Shown one piece after another: positions 20,868-32,240 of a stretch of 64,000 nucleotides of DNA. How positions within the stretch are numbered: the stretch's first letter is position 1; the number at the start of each line of letters is the position of its first letter. This DNA is from Aspidapion aeneum (Eukaryota > Arthropoda > Insecta > Coleoptera > Brentidae), in the NCBI GenBank assembly GCA_963576565.1, contig OY755045.1, positions 8,617,977-8,681,976 on the forward strand. The letters are read 5' to 3'. The notes under the pieces are model-generated. The model had not been told where the DNA came from. It was given only the letters and a program-made list of their open reading frames with translations, and did not search any database. The position numbers and the translations under genes are program-made.

Positions 20868-22048
20868 CATTGGCGTAGCTAGCCTTGCTTTTCAGGGGGG
20901 GCCGTGGTCCCGGTCTATCTTGAACAAAAAGCAAACATAGGTTTTAAAGAGTCGTGCAAAGTGTGCAATGAATAAAAAAAAATACGCGCATTAAATGTTC
21001 TAATATTTTAATATAACAAATTTAATAATACATTTACCAACTTATTTATATGTATACACAGGAAGTATGTAATTCAGCAATTCTACAAAGAAAGTTTTCT
21101 ACGTCGCTGACTGAAAGCGTCTACCACACTGTCTAAGTCGACCTCAACATCTTTTTCTATGAATAACAATGACAAACCTGAGTGTTTCTCTTGAGTCATA
21201 GTTGTTCTAAGCCAATTAAAAACTCTCCTCATGGCAGAGAAAGACCTCTCGCAAGTTGCACTTGAAATTGGAAGAATACTCGCAACTTTAAAAAGTTGGT
21301 AGAGGTTTGGATAGGTGTTTTCTGCTATATGTTGTTTGATAGAATCATGACCAACAGTTTGATTTAACCGAAAAATACAATTCTTTAAAACGGTCATTGC
21401 TGCTCTTAGAGCAGAAGTATTAATATTAAAAATTTCCCGGTATTGCTCGACGAATTTATTCCATTTAATGACGTGGGAAAACTTAATATGAAAATGGTTA
21501 TGAAATTGTCACCAAAATCGGAAAATTTCCATAAGACACTAAACGCTAACCTCAAAAAACTAAAAAGATTATTATATTTATTTTAGAAAAACAGTTTAAA
21601 AAGGTCTTTTATAACCTTACGACATCTACAACTCGATTTCGGAAACATAGGGGCAAAGGTCGCTGTCTTTATTAAATGCGAAATTCAACTTACACTTCTA
21701 TAATATTTTACAAATGAAATATTCAATATGCATAATTATGTTTAAATTTAAAAAATATTTTCGGGAAATTGCATAAGTGCAGAAAAGTTACCGATAATTT
21801 AAAGAGAAAAAGCCTAATTCCGCAAGACAAGGGCTTTTTCCGGAAATGTAAACATTATCTGAATGATTTTAAATTTTAATGCACCTATTTTATTTGAATA
21901 TTTCCCGAATAATAATAGAAAAGTATGTATTTTCAGCGTCATGTTCTTTTACTAGTAGTCGGTAGGGGAGGCCTAAAATATCTTAGGGGGGCCTGAGGGA
22001 CTTCAGGGGGGGCCAGGCCCCCCCTGGCCCCCCCTAGCTACGCCAATG
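20868..22048 (-). mobile_element. hAT deletion derivative, copy 1
   Basis: Ends CATTGGCGTAGCTAG and CTAGCTACGCCAATG are perfect 15-bp inverted repeats. The 8-bp CGCAGACA flanks at 20860-20867 and 22049-22056 are identical. G/C-run blocks (GGGGGGGCC, GGCCAGGCCCC) lie just inside both ends. It carries only the C-terminal transposase ORF. The same element occurs at 24046 and 30472. Confidence 0.9.
21083..21397 (-). CDS. hAT transposase C-terminal dimerisation domain (hATC)
   Basis: 104 residues from the first Met; the frame is open about 35 codons further up (KFSHVIKWNKFVEQYREIFN, about 21500). The region LYQLFKVASILPISSATCER followed by SFSAMRRVFNWLR is the hATC signature (small-residue turn, then CERSFS). 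GLSLLFIEKDVEVDLD and RRRKLSL close it. This half of the transposase mediates dimerisation; the catalytic DDE core is absent. The ORF is nearly identical in all three copies in this window. Confidence 0.75.
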   Translation of the reverse strand: MTVLKNCIFRLNQTVGHDSIKQHIAENTYPNLYQLFKVASILPISSATCERSFSAMRRVFNWLRTTMTQEKHSGLSLLFIEKDVEVDLDSVVDAFSQRRRKLSL

Positions 22049-22249
22049 CGCAGACAAAAAAGTTAAGTAAAACATCTGTTATAATCGAAATTTTAAAAAA
22101 ATATATATTAAATTCTAAAAATGGTAACCACCCAAGGAACAAAATATGCATAAAACATAAAAAAGGTAACTTCCCAAGGAACAAAAGATGCATTAATTCC
22201 AAAAAAGGTAACAAAGTAATTAATCATAAACATACGCGAATTTTCTTAC

Positions 22250-23160
22250 TTCTCTGATAGACAATGCAAAATATATGTCGCTTGCCGTTTTACGGTATTC
22301 CTCCAAATTATTTTCTTGTTGATCTGTGAACACCTAAAAATAAGAAGATAATAATTAGAAAAAAAGGCGTTTTCTGAAGCTGTAATATTTTTAAAAATAA
22401 TATAAAATATAATATAACTATTGATTTCGCTACTTGAAGTTAATGAATATAACAGTATTTTATGGAGCAGAGAGATAAGAAAGAATGTAAAATTTAACAT
22501 CTATGAAACAATGGTGAAAAGCACGCTATTGTATGGAATAGAGACTTGTCGCGTAACAGAAAAATACAAAACAAAAATGGAAAGTGTCGAAATGGTGCAA
22601 TAAGAATATCTAGAATAGATCATATAAGAAATGAGACCATAAAAGAGATAATGAGAATCGAGGGAAGCATAACGGATGACATCACTAAAAAACAACTGAT
22701 ATGGTACGGCCATATACAATGGATGAACGACCAATAGGGCGCAGAAAAAGAGGGCTTCCTAAACTGGAATGGCAGCAGTCAATCTAAAAATCAATGAGTC
22801 AAAAAAATCTGACAGAAGATTATTGTCAGGATCGAAGGAGGTGGAGAATAGGCGTCGGACAATGTAGAAAAAAGTTCTAAACCAACATAGTAGTAGTATA
22901 TACCTGGCGATTCCTGTAATATCCAACTTTTGTCGTTATTGCGGCATCGCCATTAATTTCTTCCTCAGTAATTTTTTAGTATTTCAAAAACGTCTCAAAG
23001 TTGCCTCCGGTATCTCAAGGTCTTTTGCAGTTGACCTAATAAATTTTTTGTTTATTTTAACCTCTCTAACTGCTCTTAGCATAATATCTGGTGGAGTGGT
23101 TCATAAACCGAACCGAACCGAACCCCTTGCTGATGTTCGTTTACGAGAACGCATCTCGCT
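22250..23160 (-). pseudogene. Pogo-like transposase, N-terminal exons
   Basis: From about 23160 down: MRSRKRTSARG, a stop, then [19 protein letters not shown] and [16 protein letters not shown] (pipsqueak-type helix-turn-helix, about 23100-22990). After a frameshift, VGYYRNRQ ends at a consensus donor (CAG then GTATAT) at 22907. On the far side of the LINE insertion, CTTATTTTTAG at about 22333 acts as acceptor, and FTDQQENNLEEYRKTASDIY and FALSIREVRKFAY follow. This is the order seen in insect pogo-like transposases. The LINE insertion thus sits in the intron. The DDE domain is absent. Two or more stops show it is dead. Confidence 0.6.
22441..22893 (+). pseudogene. Non-LTR retrotransposon fragment (copy D)
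   Basis: The last part of the main LINE family, from LWSREIRKNVKFNIYETMVK to the tail AACATAGTAGTAGTATA. It is 5'-truncated, contains indels and lies inside the intron of the pogo-like gene on the opposite strand. Confidence 0.85.
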
Positions 23161-23637
23161 AAAATACAAAAAAAATTAAAATATTTTATTTTAAACTCGG
23201 GGTTGGTTGACGCATGCGCCAACCAGCCCCTTGTTGGGTGCGTCAACCAGCCCCTGACGACGTTTTTGTATGTGTGATGCAACTGCACCTATACTATTTT
23301 ATTCTTAGAAAATCTAATTAACAGTTCTTGTTTGAAACGGTTGGAGCATTATTTAGCAAAAAACCGATCTCAATTATCTTTAGAAATAAAGTTTCTAGAA
23401 CAAAAACTGTAAAAAAAAAATAAAAAATTACTTACCACTGCCAAAAAACTACAAACCGCACTGTACACAACACCACTGATGCAATCAAACTGAAAAGAAC
23501 GTTCAAGAGTGGTTTTTTATGGCCGCTTTAAGACAAACCGGTCGGCGACGTTGCCAAGTGTACTGTTTTTCAAAAAATTGAGGTGCGTCAACCATCCCGG
23601 TGCGTCAACCAACCCCGGGCTCCCCTAATTATTTATT

Positions 23638-23760
23638 AACAATTTTCGCTGCTTGAGTTTCTCAGATATTAAATCTTTCAGCGATCTTTCGTGCTGATCG
23701 ATGTTCCTTCTACGAAACTTCCATTTTTTCACGTAAACTAAGAAGTTTTTTACTAGGCGC
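23638..23760 (-). pseudogene. CENP-B-type DNA-binding domain relic of the Tigger-like element
   Basis: The minus strand reads KKLLSLREKMEV, a stop, then KEHRSARKIAERFNI, a stop, and ETQAAKIVNK. The SARKIAERFNIGKTQ-type pattern is the recognition-helix region of CENP-B/Tigger transposases; here the Gly-Lys position is a stop codon. Nothing of the DDE domain remains nearby. The reading is short but specific. Confidence 0.5.
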
Positions 23761-24045
23761 TATTTCAAAGAGATCTATTACTATCCAACTGAACCATAAA
23801 AATAAAACACAGCAGTCCCGCCGAATAAAATATGTTGTAAATACCACAGAAGCATTTAGTCTCCGCATTAAAACGGAAAAAGGTAATTCCACAGCTGCAG
23901 AGTGCGTTGTTGCCAACATACTACATAATATTTATGCCCATATCGTGCAGCGCTCTGTCCCGTTGTCCGAGGTTCGCGTGGACCTACAAAAACATATGAT
24001 ACCGTTCCAGCAGTACAATTATGGACAGTGTTAGAGCCAGCTAAT

Positions 24046-25189
24046 CATTGGCGTAGCTAGGGGGGGCCAGGGGGGGCCTGGCCCCCCCTGAAGTCCCTCA
24101 GGCCCCCCCTAAGATATTTTAGGCCTCCCCTACCGACTACTAATAAAAGAACATGACGCTGAAAATACATACTTTTCTATTATTATTCGGGAAATATTCA
24201 AATAAAATAGATGCATTAAAATTTAAAATCATTCAGATAATGTTTACATTTCAGGAAAAAGCCCTTGTCTTGCGGAATTAGGCTTTTTCTCTTTAAATTA
24301 TCGGTAACTTTTCTGCACTTATGCAATTTTCCGAAAATATTTTTTAAATTTAAACATAATTATGCATATTGAATATTTCATACATATTGGCGACATCTTG
24401 TAAAATATTATAGAAGTGTAAGTTAAATTTCGCATTTAATAAAGACAGCGACCTTTGCCCCTCTGTTTCCGAAATCGGGTTGTAGATGTCGTAAGGTTAT
24501 AAAAGACCTTTTTAAACTGTTTTTCTAAAATAAATATAATTATCTTTTTAGTTTTTTTGAGGTTAGCGTTTAGTGTCTTATGGAAATTTTCCGATTTTGG
24601 TGACAATTTCATAACCATTTTCATATTAAGTTTTCCCACGTTCACTCTAAGAGCAGAAATGACCGTTTTAAAGAATTGTATTTTTCGGTTAAATCAAACT
24701 GTTGGTCATGATTCTATCAAACAACATATAGCAGAAAACACCTATCCAAACCTCTACCAACTTTTTAAAGTTGCGAGTATTCTTCCAATTTCAAGTGCAA
24801 CTTGCGAGAGGTCTTTCTCTGCCATGAGGAGAGTTTTTAATTGGCTTAGAACAACTATGACTCAAGAGAGACACTCAGGTTTGTCATTGTTATTCATAGA
24901 AAAAGATGTTGAGGTCGACTTAGACAGTGTGGTAGACGCTTTCAGTCAGCGACGTAGAAAACTTTCTTTGTAGAATTGCTGAATCACATACTTCCAGTGT
25001 ATACATATAAATAAGTTGGTAAATGTATTATTAAATTTGTTATATTAAAATATTAGAACATTTAATGATCGTATTTTTTTTTTATTCATTACACACTTTG
25101 CACGACTCTTTAAAACCTATGTTTGCTTTTTATTCAAGATAGACCGGGGCCACGGCCCCCCCTGAAAAGCAAGGCTAGCTACGCCAATG
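24046..25189 (+). mobile_element. hAT deletion derivative, copy 2 (inserted in LINE copy E)
   Basis: The same 15-bp termini as copy 1, in the opposite orientation. The 8-bp CAGCTAAT at 24038-24045 and 25190-25197 is an exact target duplication within the LINE, so the hAT arrived later. It lacks about 60 bp of coding sequence just upstream of the conserved ORF compared with copies 1 and 3. Confidence 0.92.
24659..24973 (+). CDS. hATC domain ORF, copy 2
   Basis: From Met at 24659, 104 residues that differ from copy 1 by about one residue (MTQERHSG for MTQEKHSG). The longer 138-residue frame from 24557 includes upstream sequence that is not coding in the parent, because of the 60-bp deletion. 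Contains ATCERSFSAMRRVFNW. Confidence 0.75.
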   Translation: MTVLKNCIFRLNQTVGHDSIKQHIAENTYPNLYQLFKVASILPISSATCERSFSAMRRVFNWLRTTMTQERHSGLSLLFIEKDVEVDLDSVVDAFSQRRRKLSL

Positions 25190-26426
25190 CAGCTAATATC
25201 AATCATACATAAATAAAAGCGATAAAAGAACTATACAAAGGGTCAAAATCTAAAATTAAAATTGGAAATCGACTTTCGAAAGAATTCCTGGTAACTGGTA
25301 ACGAATGGCTTAAGACAGGGATGTTGTACCTCTCAACTCTTTTTAAAATATATATCGCAGTAGCTCTAAAACATTGGAAACGTAAAGTTCACGGCATGGG
25401 AATGCAACTTAACGACCGATTTACCATATAAACACACAGTTTGCTGACGACCAAGTAATTGTAGCTAATGATAAAGAAGACATGGCGTATATGATGAGAA
25501 AGTTAACGGAAGATACCAAAAGTGGGGATTAACAGGGATCGTGGACAAGAGACAGTACTTATGTATTGGAAACGAGTCCACTGAGTTAGAACTAGACAAT
25601 GGACAAATAATATCTCATGCAATCAGACGGGAACAGACCGTAAAGAACTATAAAGAACTAGAAAGAAGAGTAGTAAAAGCAAAAAAGGTTATTGAATGTC
25701 TTAACAGTATTTTATGGAGCAGAGAGATAAAAAAGAATGTAAAATTTAATATATATAAAACAATGGTGAAAAGCAGGCTGTTCTATGGAATAGAGACTTG
25801 TCGCGTAACAGAAAAATACAAAACAAAAATGGAAAGTGTCGAAATGGATGCAATAAGAAGATCAATGAGAATATCTACATAAGAAATGAGATCATAAAAC
25901 AAAGAATGGGAATCCAGGGAAACATAACGGATGACATCACTAAAAGAAAAATGATAAAGTACGGCCACGTAGAACGAATGAACGACGAAAGATTACCAAA
26001 GCAGGTCATAGAATGGCAACCAATAGGGCGCAGAAAAAGAGGGTGTCCCAGAATGACTCAAAAAAACCTGACAAAAGATGACTGTCAGGTTCGAAGGAGG
26101 TGGAGAAAAGGCGTCGGACAACGTAGAAAAACATTCTAAGCCGACATAGTAGTAGTAGTAATCTTAAGTGCGACCCTGTTTAGTAAAACACAAACATTTA
26201 TAGAGCCCAGAGCCTGACGAAGATCTCAAGTTTTTTTAAATTACTTTTTCAAGACACCAACGCAAACCAAGCGACAATGACTTTATACTTTTTTCCGAAG
26301 TTCTTTTTGTGTTTTCGGGCCCACCTCTTGTGTAAACATTTCTTGATGTAAGTGTAGAGATATTTTTATTAAAATTTTTAATTGTTTAAACCCATTTGGT
26401 ATTTGACTTCCATGAAAAATTTTTTT

Positions 26427-26625
26427 TTTCAGATAACGCCGAAAATGTGTGTATTTTGACCTATCTTAGCAATATCGGCGTGCCGTCTCTCCGTGTGTGT
26501 TGGTATGTTTTAGCTCCTAAACCGCTTAACCGATTTTCATGATATCTTCAAGTAAAATAGTGCACACTACTGTAATGAGCTGATTAGATTTTGGTCAAAA
26601 TCCATTGAGGCTAATGACAGTTTTT
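26427..26625 (+). mobile_element. GT-microsatellite element family 1, copy
   Basis: TTCAGATAACGCCGAAAATG, then TTGACCTATCTTAGCAATAT, a short GTGTGTG run, then CTCCTAAACCGCTTAACCG and ATAGTGCACACTACTGTAA. The GT run is much shorter than in the copy at 36521. Confidence 0.7.
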
Positions 26626-26929
26626 TGAGAGTTTAAAAATTGAAAATGCAGTGGCGCACTCAGGAATATGCCTTGGGGGGCCGAGGCCTCTTGAAGGAGG
26701 GGGGGGGGGGGCGAAGCCTCATGATGTCCAATTTTAAGCTATTTTTTGTGTTTTGTCATGAAAAATGTGTAAAAAAATCTAAGGAGCATCGCATCAATAT
26801 GCGGTCTTCGGAATATAGTAGATAGTAGAACGTTTTCCTTAATGATTGATGGATGTTATTCCTAAAAATTTCGTAGTACTTACCTATGGATCCCACACCT
26901 GGGACACTAACACACACACACTAACAGAA
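26626..26929. other. hAT-type end fragment and poly-G tract
   Basis: CAGTGGCGCACTCAGGAATA at 26650 resembles a hAT-MITE left end with no partner. A run of about 14 G lies at 26698-26711. The 61-residue ORF here is chance. Confidence 0.4.
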
Positions 26930-27225
26930 AAGGGAATCAATGGATAAGAAATAAAACAAAAGTAATGGATGTCAGAGGAGAAGTAGCAAAATTAAAATGG
27001 AAATTTGCCGGTCATAATATCAGACAGCAAGACGATCGAAGGAACAAATGTTTTGTAAACGGGAGACCGTAAGAAAATCAAAAAAGTAGGGGAAGACCCC
27101 AAATAAAATGGGCGGACGATTTGAAGTAACATGCGGGACCTGGATGGATGACCACGGCGACAGACAGAAGATATTGGGGGAAGGCTAGGTTTAAAGATGG
27201 ATCGAAGATGAATTATGAATCCATT
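26930..27225 (+). pseudogene. C-terminal tail of a different non-LTR reverse transcriptase
   Basis: Reads QWIRNKTKVMDVRGEVAKLK, WKFAGHNIRQQDDRRNK, a stop, then RGRPQIKWADDL. The W-AGH-R-D-R-GRP-WADD arrangement is the usual C-terminus of LINE ORF2 proteins. It is not the main family of this window: the motif order is alike but the residues differ throughout. Confidence 0.6.
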
Positions 27226-27891
27226 TATTTTTTGTCAATCTCAGAAACCGTTAAGTCAGGTTTTACCAAATATTGATAAGCGAAAAGAGTGAAGCTCTTA
27301 TATTAATGTTAATATCTTTATAAATAAAAAACAATCTTGTCTTTTTTTGGAGCAGTCCAATAAAATGTGATATGAATTTTTCACAAAGTCTCATATTGTA
27401 TTTGTGATAAAAGAAAAGTAGGCTTCTTTTTCAAAAAGAATATCCGTTTTCGTTCGCTGCCTGAAAGAATATTCCTTCTCTCTAAAAGAATCTCATATCG
27501 GTAAGCCAATATGGCAAAAATACACGATATAGGCATCCAAATAACAACGTATTGTGTTTATTCAAAAACCACCAGTATTTATTTTAAAAGAATTTCAGTT
27601 TCTCCCTTTTTCACATTTATTGTTTTTATACAGAATTTAATTTGAATGTCAAATTTTAGGGGGTATTGGACAATGTAAAAAAAAGTAGATAAAAAGTTCA
27701 AATAAGTTTTGGTAGAAAGTTTCTTGTTTTCAAATTATAGCATTTGTCAATTTTAAAGTGTGTGAATTTTAAAAATGACAAATTTGACAATGTCAAATAA
27801 TTTCGTAGTTCATTGATTCAAAAAAATGGCGTCTTTCAAAAAACTATAGGTTAATGAGATACATGTGACCAAATACAATGATCTTTATATA
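27226..27891. other. Nothing recognised
   Basis: AT-rich sequence; no ORF or repeat supported. GTCAAAT/GACAATG-type short motifs cluster at 27750-27800. Confidence 0.4.
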
Positions 27892-28395
27892 CAGGGTGTT
27901 CGGCACATGAACCGTCAAAATTTTTTGGGATATTGTTGGGGTCATTTGCTACCTTTTCAACCTTGGAACTTGGGTCCTTAGAGTCACGGCTAAAGAGATG
28001 AATTTTTTAATTTTTTTTCTTAAATTACACAAAATCCCACCTTTAAACCCTTGTAAGCTTTTTATTAATGTGTGGAAAAGCACCATTTTTTTTTATAATT
28101 CTGTTTAAATTATGCTACTTCAACTAACTAATAGATTTGTTAAAATTTTTGTACCAAAGGGACATACGAGGTTTTTTATTGAAGAACATTAGTGATTTTG
28201 TGAAAGAAAATCAATTTCAAAATTAAAAATTAAAAAAGTATCGACACATGAGAACTTCATTTTCTTTTAAAAACTGCTCTAGTTGATTACCTTTCTATCG
28301 GTATGCTACACATTGATTAAAAAAACAATTCTGCTTTAAAATACGGATATTCTGTGAGACGGGCAATAATCGTTCGGACTTGATAAGAAAAACAA
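27892..28395 (+). mobile_element. Foldback element, left arm only
   Basis: CAGGGTGTTCGGCACATGAAC preceded by TATA, then a match to the left arm of 4228-5330 as far as GTTCGGACTTGATAAGAAAA. The centre and right arm are missing; the sequence diverges at about 28395. Confidence 0.8.
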
Positions 28396-29529
28396 TGGAT
28401 GGAAAAGTACCAGTATAAACAAAAAAAATAAACATTTTTTCTTCTTTTGACTGCAAAGCTTGGTGCATCATTAAAATTACATTCTGTATATATGCAAATC
28501 GAATACTCTTACTATAAACGTCCTTATATTATAGAAACAAATCCAGAAACGCGTTAGCTACAGACCAGACCTTGCCAGACTGATATATAGAAAACGTTCT
28601 TTTCTTTAAGTCCTTCCGGTTAAGCCCCTAATCTGGACATATAAGCCGATCTCTTGGATTTTTCTTAATTCGCTCGGTGGTTTTTTTCTTCTCTGTGGCG
28701 GCAGAGAAAAATGGAAAATTCCTACAGTAGAAAGTAAAATTATAAGAGATTTATACAAGAGGAATAAACACGCCCAATACCATATTTTTACTCAAGTAAA
28801 TATATATAATAATATATTACAGAAAGAGCTACTACTACTACTACCCAGAAAGTACTTGTAGATTGTAAGATACCTTCCTTTTTTGTTAATGTGTGACACA
28901 TACGCAATTCATTTAACTAAATCAAAGTACTATTACCTAAACCATGCATTTGTTTCAAACAGTGGATCATGCCCAAAGGCATCGAAGAAATAATATGTTC
29001 TCTGCCAAAGGGTAGATAGGTGCGTTGTTAGTCCACGGTTAGAAAAACGTTAAATGCAATGGACTGTATAAATTTTAATTGATGATAGCGCGAACAAACA
29101 TAAATATTGATATGAAATTACGAAATAATCAAAATGTCCATAGGTAAAATGTGGTGGCACACAACGGTAATCAGAACAAATGCACTCACCTCTTTGCATC
29201 CACTTTCTCCACGTTCCAAGGGGCCCCTGATTGGATCTAATGATGTCACCACGGAAGCTGAAGGGTTGAAGTTTCTAGTTCTATGCTTCTTACACAAAAA
29301 TCGAGCACTTTCAGGTGTAGATATTTGAAATAGTTGGAGAACGAAATTAACACGCCATTTTCTCTAGGCGATTGACAAGGATCTCTCCGGTCGTTGGTGC
29401 GCATGTCCAAATACGCGGAATGCGCTTTGTCCTTCATACAGTTGTGTGTTTTTTAAAAAATATATAAACAACCGCGAAATTTAGCGGGAGCTAACAGTGC
29501 GTTTCTACAAACATTGAGTGAAGGTGTGG
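28396..29529. other. No recognised gene
   Basis: Contains ORFs 29134-29328 (+) and 29246-29437 (-) without recognisable domains. (ACT)n lies at 28830-28843. No transposon ends identified. Confidence 0.35.
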
Positions 29530-29640
29530 GAGTGGAGAGGGAAGGGGGAAAATCTTAAAGCGTGTGGAGAAATAATTTTGGAAATCGCCCTATATAGTAG
29601 GGGGGGGGAATGGCAGGAGGAGAGATGAGTGAGAGCAGGT
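29530..29640 (-). repeat. Fragment of the pyrimidine-rich repeat seen at 46063
   Basis: The complement reads TATAGGGCGATTTCCAAAATT, CACACGCTTTAAGATTTT and CCCTCTCCACTCCC, matching both units at 46063-46320. Confidence 0.6.
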
Positions 29641-30471
29641 AGGACTACAAAGTAATTTCAGCAAATTAGAGGACATCTGCAATGAATGATCATAGAAATT
29701 TTATTAAAATTGCCTGAAATATATATGATCAATCATCATATGACAGAATGACGTCTGACGACCGCCATGTTGATTCCTATTTAAAAAAATATAGCCTATA
29801 GCACCTTCGGGATCAGTAGCAATTCAACGACACCTTTTTTGTCAAAATCGGTTCAGCCGCTTAGCCTCTAGAGTGACACAAACATACTACTAAAAGCTAC
29901 ACACCTAGTAGGTACCTAGTATTACATAAAATATGGCGATAGCTCGATTGTTAAAAACAAAGGTGATATTGAAAAGTAAAAGCGGGACCATCATCACCTA
30001 CATCATCGCAAGTTTGTGAAAGAGCTTAAAGATCACTGAGATATGGCTGACAAATGTCAAAATTGCTCACTGCCTGTTTCCGGGAGAACGGAAGTCGTGA
30101 CAATTTTTTTTCTTTCACGACAAATTTACGACCAATTTACGACAATTAATGCATTTATTAGTTTTTGAAAATTTTAATTATTTCTGGGGTGGTAGTGCTA
30201 AGTTGAGACTTAGCTTAGCATTACACCCCCTTTCTAGGCAAACGGGTGGCGCGACGAATTTTTTTCTTTCACGACAAATTTACGACAAATTTACGACAAT
30301 TAATGCATATATTGCGAATATCCAAGTTTGTAGAGGTCTTTTTTAGTTCATGCCTATCGGATATGTTATGTATGCTAAAACTTTTGAAGCAATAATACAA
30401 TAAAAATGCATTAACGTGTCAAAAACAAATAAGTCACACATGCGATTCGTAATGCAAGCATAAGCACTACC
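29641..30471. other. Repeat scraps: a microsatellite-element core and a direct duplication
   Basis: At 29840-29885 the complement of CAAAATCGGTTCAGCCGC matches the conserved core of the GT-microsatellite family. CTTTCACGACAAATTTACGA and its downstream ACGACAATTAATGCAT occur twice, at 30112-30153 and 30266-30307, about 153 bp apart. A TGCTAAG...CTTAGCA hairpin (30194-30222) lies between them. Confidence 0.5.
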
Positions 30472-31666
30472 CATTGGCGTAGCTAGCCTTGCTTTTCAGG
30501 GGGGGCCGTGGCCCCGGTCTATCTTGAACAAAAAGCAAACATAGGTTTTAAAGAGTCGTGCAAAGTGTGCAATAAATAAAAAAAATACGCGCATTAAATG
30601 TTCTAATATTTTAATATAACTAATTTAATAATACATTTACTAACTTATTTATATGTATACACAGGAAGTATGTAATTCAGCAATTCTACAAAGAAAGTTT
30701 TCTACGTCGCTGACTGAAAGCGTCTACCACACTGTCTAAGTCGACCTCAACATCTTTTTCTATGAATAACAATGACAAACCTGAGTGTTTCTCTTGAGTC
30801 ATAGTTGTTCTAAGCCAATTAAAAACTCTCCTCATGGCAGAGAAAGACCTCTCGCAAGTTGCACTTGAAATTGGAAAAATACTCGCAACTTTAAAAAGTT
30901 GGTAGAGGTTTGGATAGATGTTTTCTGCTATATGTTGTTTGATAGAATCATGACCAACATTTTGATTTAACCGAAAAATACAATTCTTTAAAACGGTCAT
31001 TTCTGCTCTTAGAGCAGAAGTATTAATATTACAAATTTCCCGGTATTGCTCGACGAATTTATTCCATTTAACGACGTGGGAAAACTTATTATGAAAATGG
31101 TTATGAAATTGTCACCAAAATCGGAAAATTTCCAAGACACTAAACGCCAACCTCAAAAAAATTAAAAAGATTATTATATTTATTTTAGAAAAACAGTTTA
31201 AAAAGGTCTTTTATAACCTTACGACATCTACAACCCGATTTCGAAAACAGAGGGGCAAAGGTCGCTGTCTTTATTAAATGCGAAATTCAACTTACACTTC
31301 TATAATATTTTACAAGATGTCGCCAATATGTATGAAATATTCAATATGCATAATTATGTTTAAATTTAAAAAATATTTTCGGGAAATTGCATAAGTGCAG
31401 AAAAGTTACCGATAATTTAAAGAGAAAAAGCCTAATTCCGCAAGACAATGGCTTTTTCCTGAAATATAAACATTATCTGAATGATTTTAAATTTTAATGC
31501 ACCTATTTTATTTGAATATTTCCCGAATAATAATAGAAAAGTATGTCTTTTCAGCGTCATGTTCTTTTACTAGTAGTCGGTAGGGGAGGCCTAAAATATC
31601 TTAGGGGGGCCTGAGGGACTTCAGGGGGGGCCAGGCCCCCCTGGGCCCCCCCTAGCTACGCCAATG
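30472..31666 (-). mobile_element. hAT deletion derivative, copy 3
   Basis: Same orientation and termini as copy 1. The flanks GCACTACC (30464-30471) and GTACTACC (31667-31674) differ at one base, so the insertion has aged slightly. Confidence 0.88.
30686..31000 (-). CDS. hATC domain ORF, copy 3
   Basis: 104 residues from the first Met, identical in frame and length to copies 1 and 2, with only a few substitutions (for example NQNVGHD for NQTVGHD, ASIFPIS for ASILPIS). Upstream the frame continues as in copy 1 (EQYREICNINTSALRAE). Confidence 0.75.
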   Translation of the reverse strand: MTVLKNCIFRLNQNVGHDSIKQHIAENIYPNLYQLFKVASIFPISSATCERSFSAMRRVFNWLRTTMTQEKHSGLSLLFIEKDVEVDLDSVVDAFSQRRRKLSL

Positions 31667-32240
31667 GTACTACCTAAAGTACTAGTGCATTAAAATTTAC
31701 AGCTCATTAATGGCTAGTAACCTGATATTTTTTTGAAAAGGAAAAAATTGCATTTTGCTTCGATGTTATTGCCCTTTTACAGGAAAAGCTAAATCAGTGT
31801 TACGTGCTAACTTCAAAAATAACTAAAATGTTATGTCGCTAAGTCTTGGAACAAATTTAAATAAGGAGGAGGCACTAAATACATTGTTTACCGGGATGAG
31901 TCAGATGAGAGATGATTTAAGATATGTTGAAGGCCAAATCTTCCTGATATTTTGACGAAAAAAAATTTTGGGGGTCATAGGATTTGTATTCGAGCTATAC
32001 TCATTTAAATGCGCGCCACTGAAATATGGAAAAATTTAACTTTTTGTAGTTATTTTGTAATAAATTATCGCCAAATAAAAATGAAAAACTGATATTAGTC
32101 TTATTTTATTGACAAAAGAATCGTTTTAGTAATTTTATCAATTTTTGACACATACAAATTGTGAAAGGCTTTCGCGGCCATCGTCCAATGGTGGGTCTGC
32201 TTTCGGGCTGTTCGGCTGTCGTCGTTGGAAATTCGTTCTC

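Larger units (their letters stand above)
20642..23626 (-). mobile_element. Pogo-like (Tc1/mariner group) transposon, internally deleted
   Basis: Terminal inverted repeats GGGGAGCCCGGGGCTGGTTG and CAACCAACCCCGGGCTCCCC; TA on each side fits Tc1/mariner-type duplication. A GCGTCAACC(A)GCCCC motif, or its complement, recurs near both ends (about 20655, 20829, 20852, 23190, 23215, 23238, 23585, 23600), a likely subterminal transposase-binding array. The minus-strand gene is broken and lacks its catalytic part. It holds a hAT copy (20868-22048) and a LINE fragment (22441-22893). Confidence 0.7.
20558..23975 (-). mobile_element. Tigger-like DNA transposon relic, host of the nest
   Basis: A TA followed by CAGTGAAACCTCCTACAAG at 20558 is a pogo/Tigger-type terminus. 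The other edge near 23960-23975 carries the complement of GAACCTCGGACAAC and is abutted by a LINE copy. Between them only a CENP-B-type helix-turn-helix relic (23638-23760) belongs to this element. The rest of the interval is a later insertion (20642-23626). Confidence 0.5.
23976..26155 (+). pseudogene. Non-LTR retrotransposon (copy E), split by a hAT element
   Basis: Starts with GTGGACCTAC (VDLQK region) at 23977 and reads to 24045. It resumes after the hAT insertion at 25190 and runs through degenerate RT sequence (IKIGNRLSKEFL, ADDQVIVAND near 25448, GNESTELELDNGQ at 25570, EIKKNVKFNIY at 25725) to ERMNDERLPKQVIEWQPIGR and a (TAG)n tail at 26145-26158. The two ORFs at 25541-25882 and 25798-26139 are overlapping frames of one broken gene. 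Confidence 0.85.
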
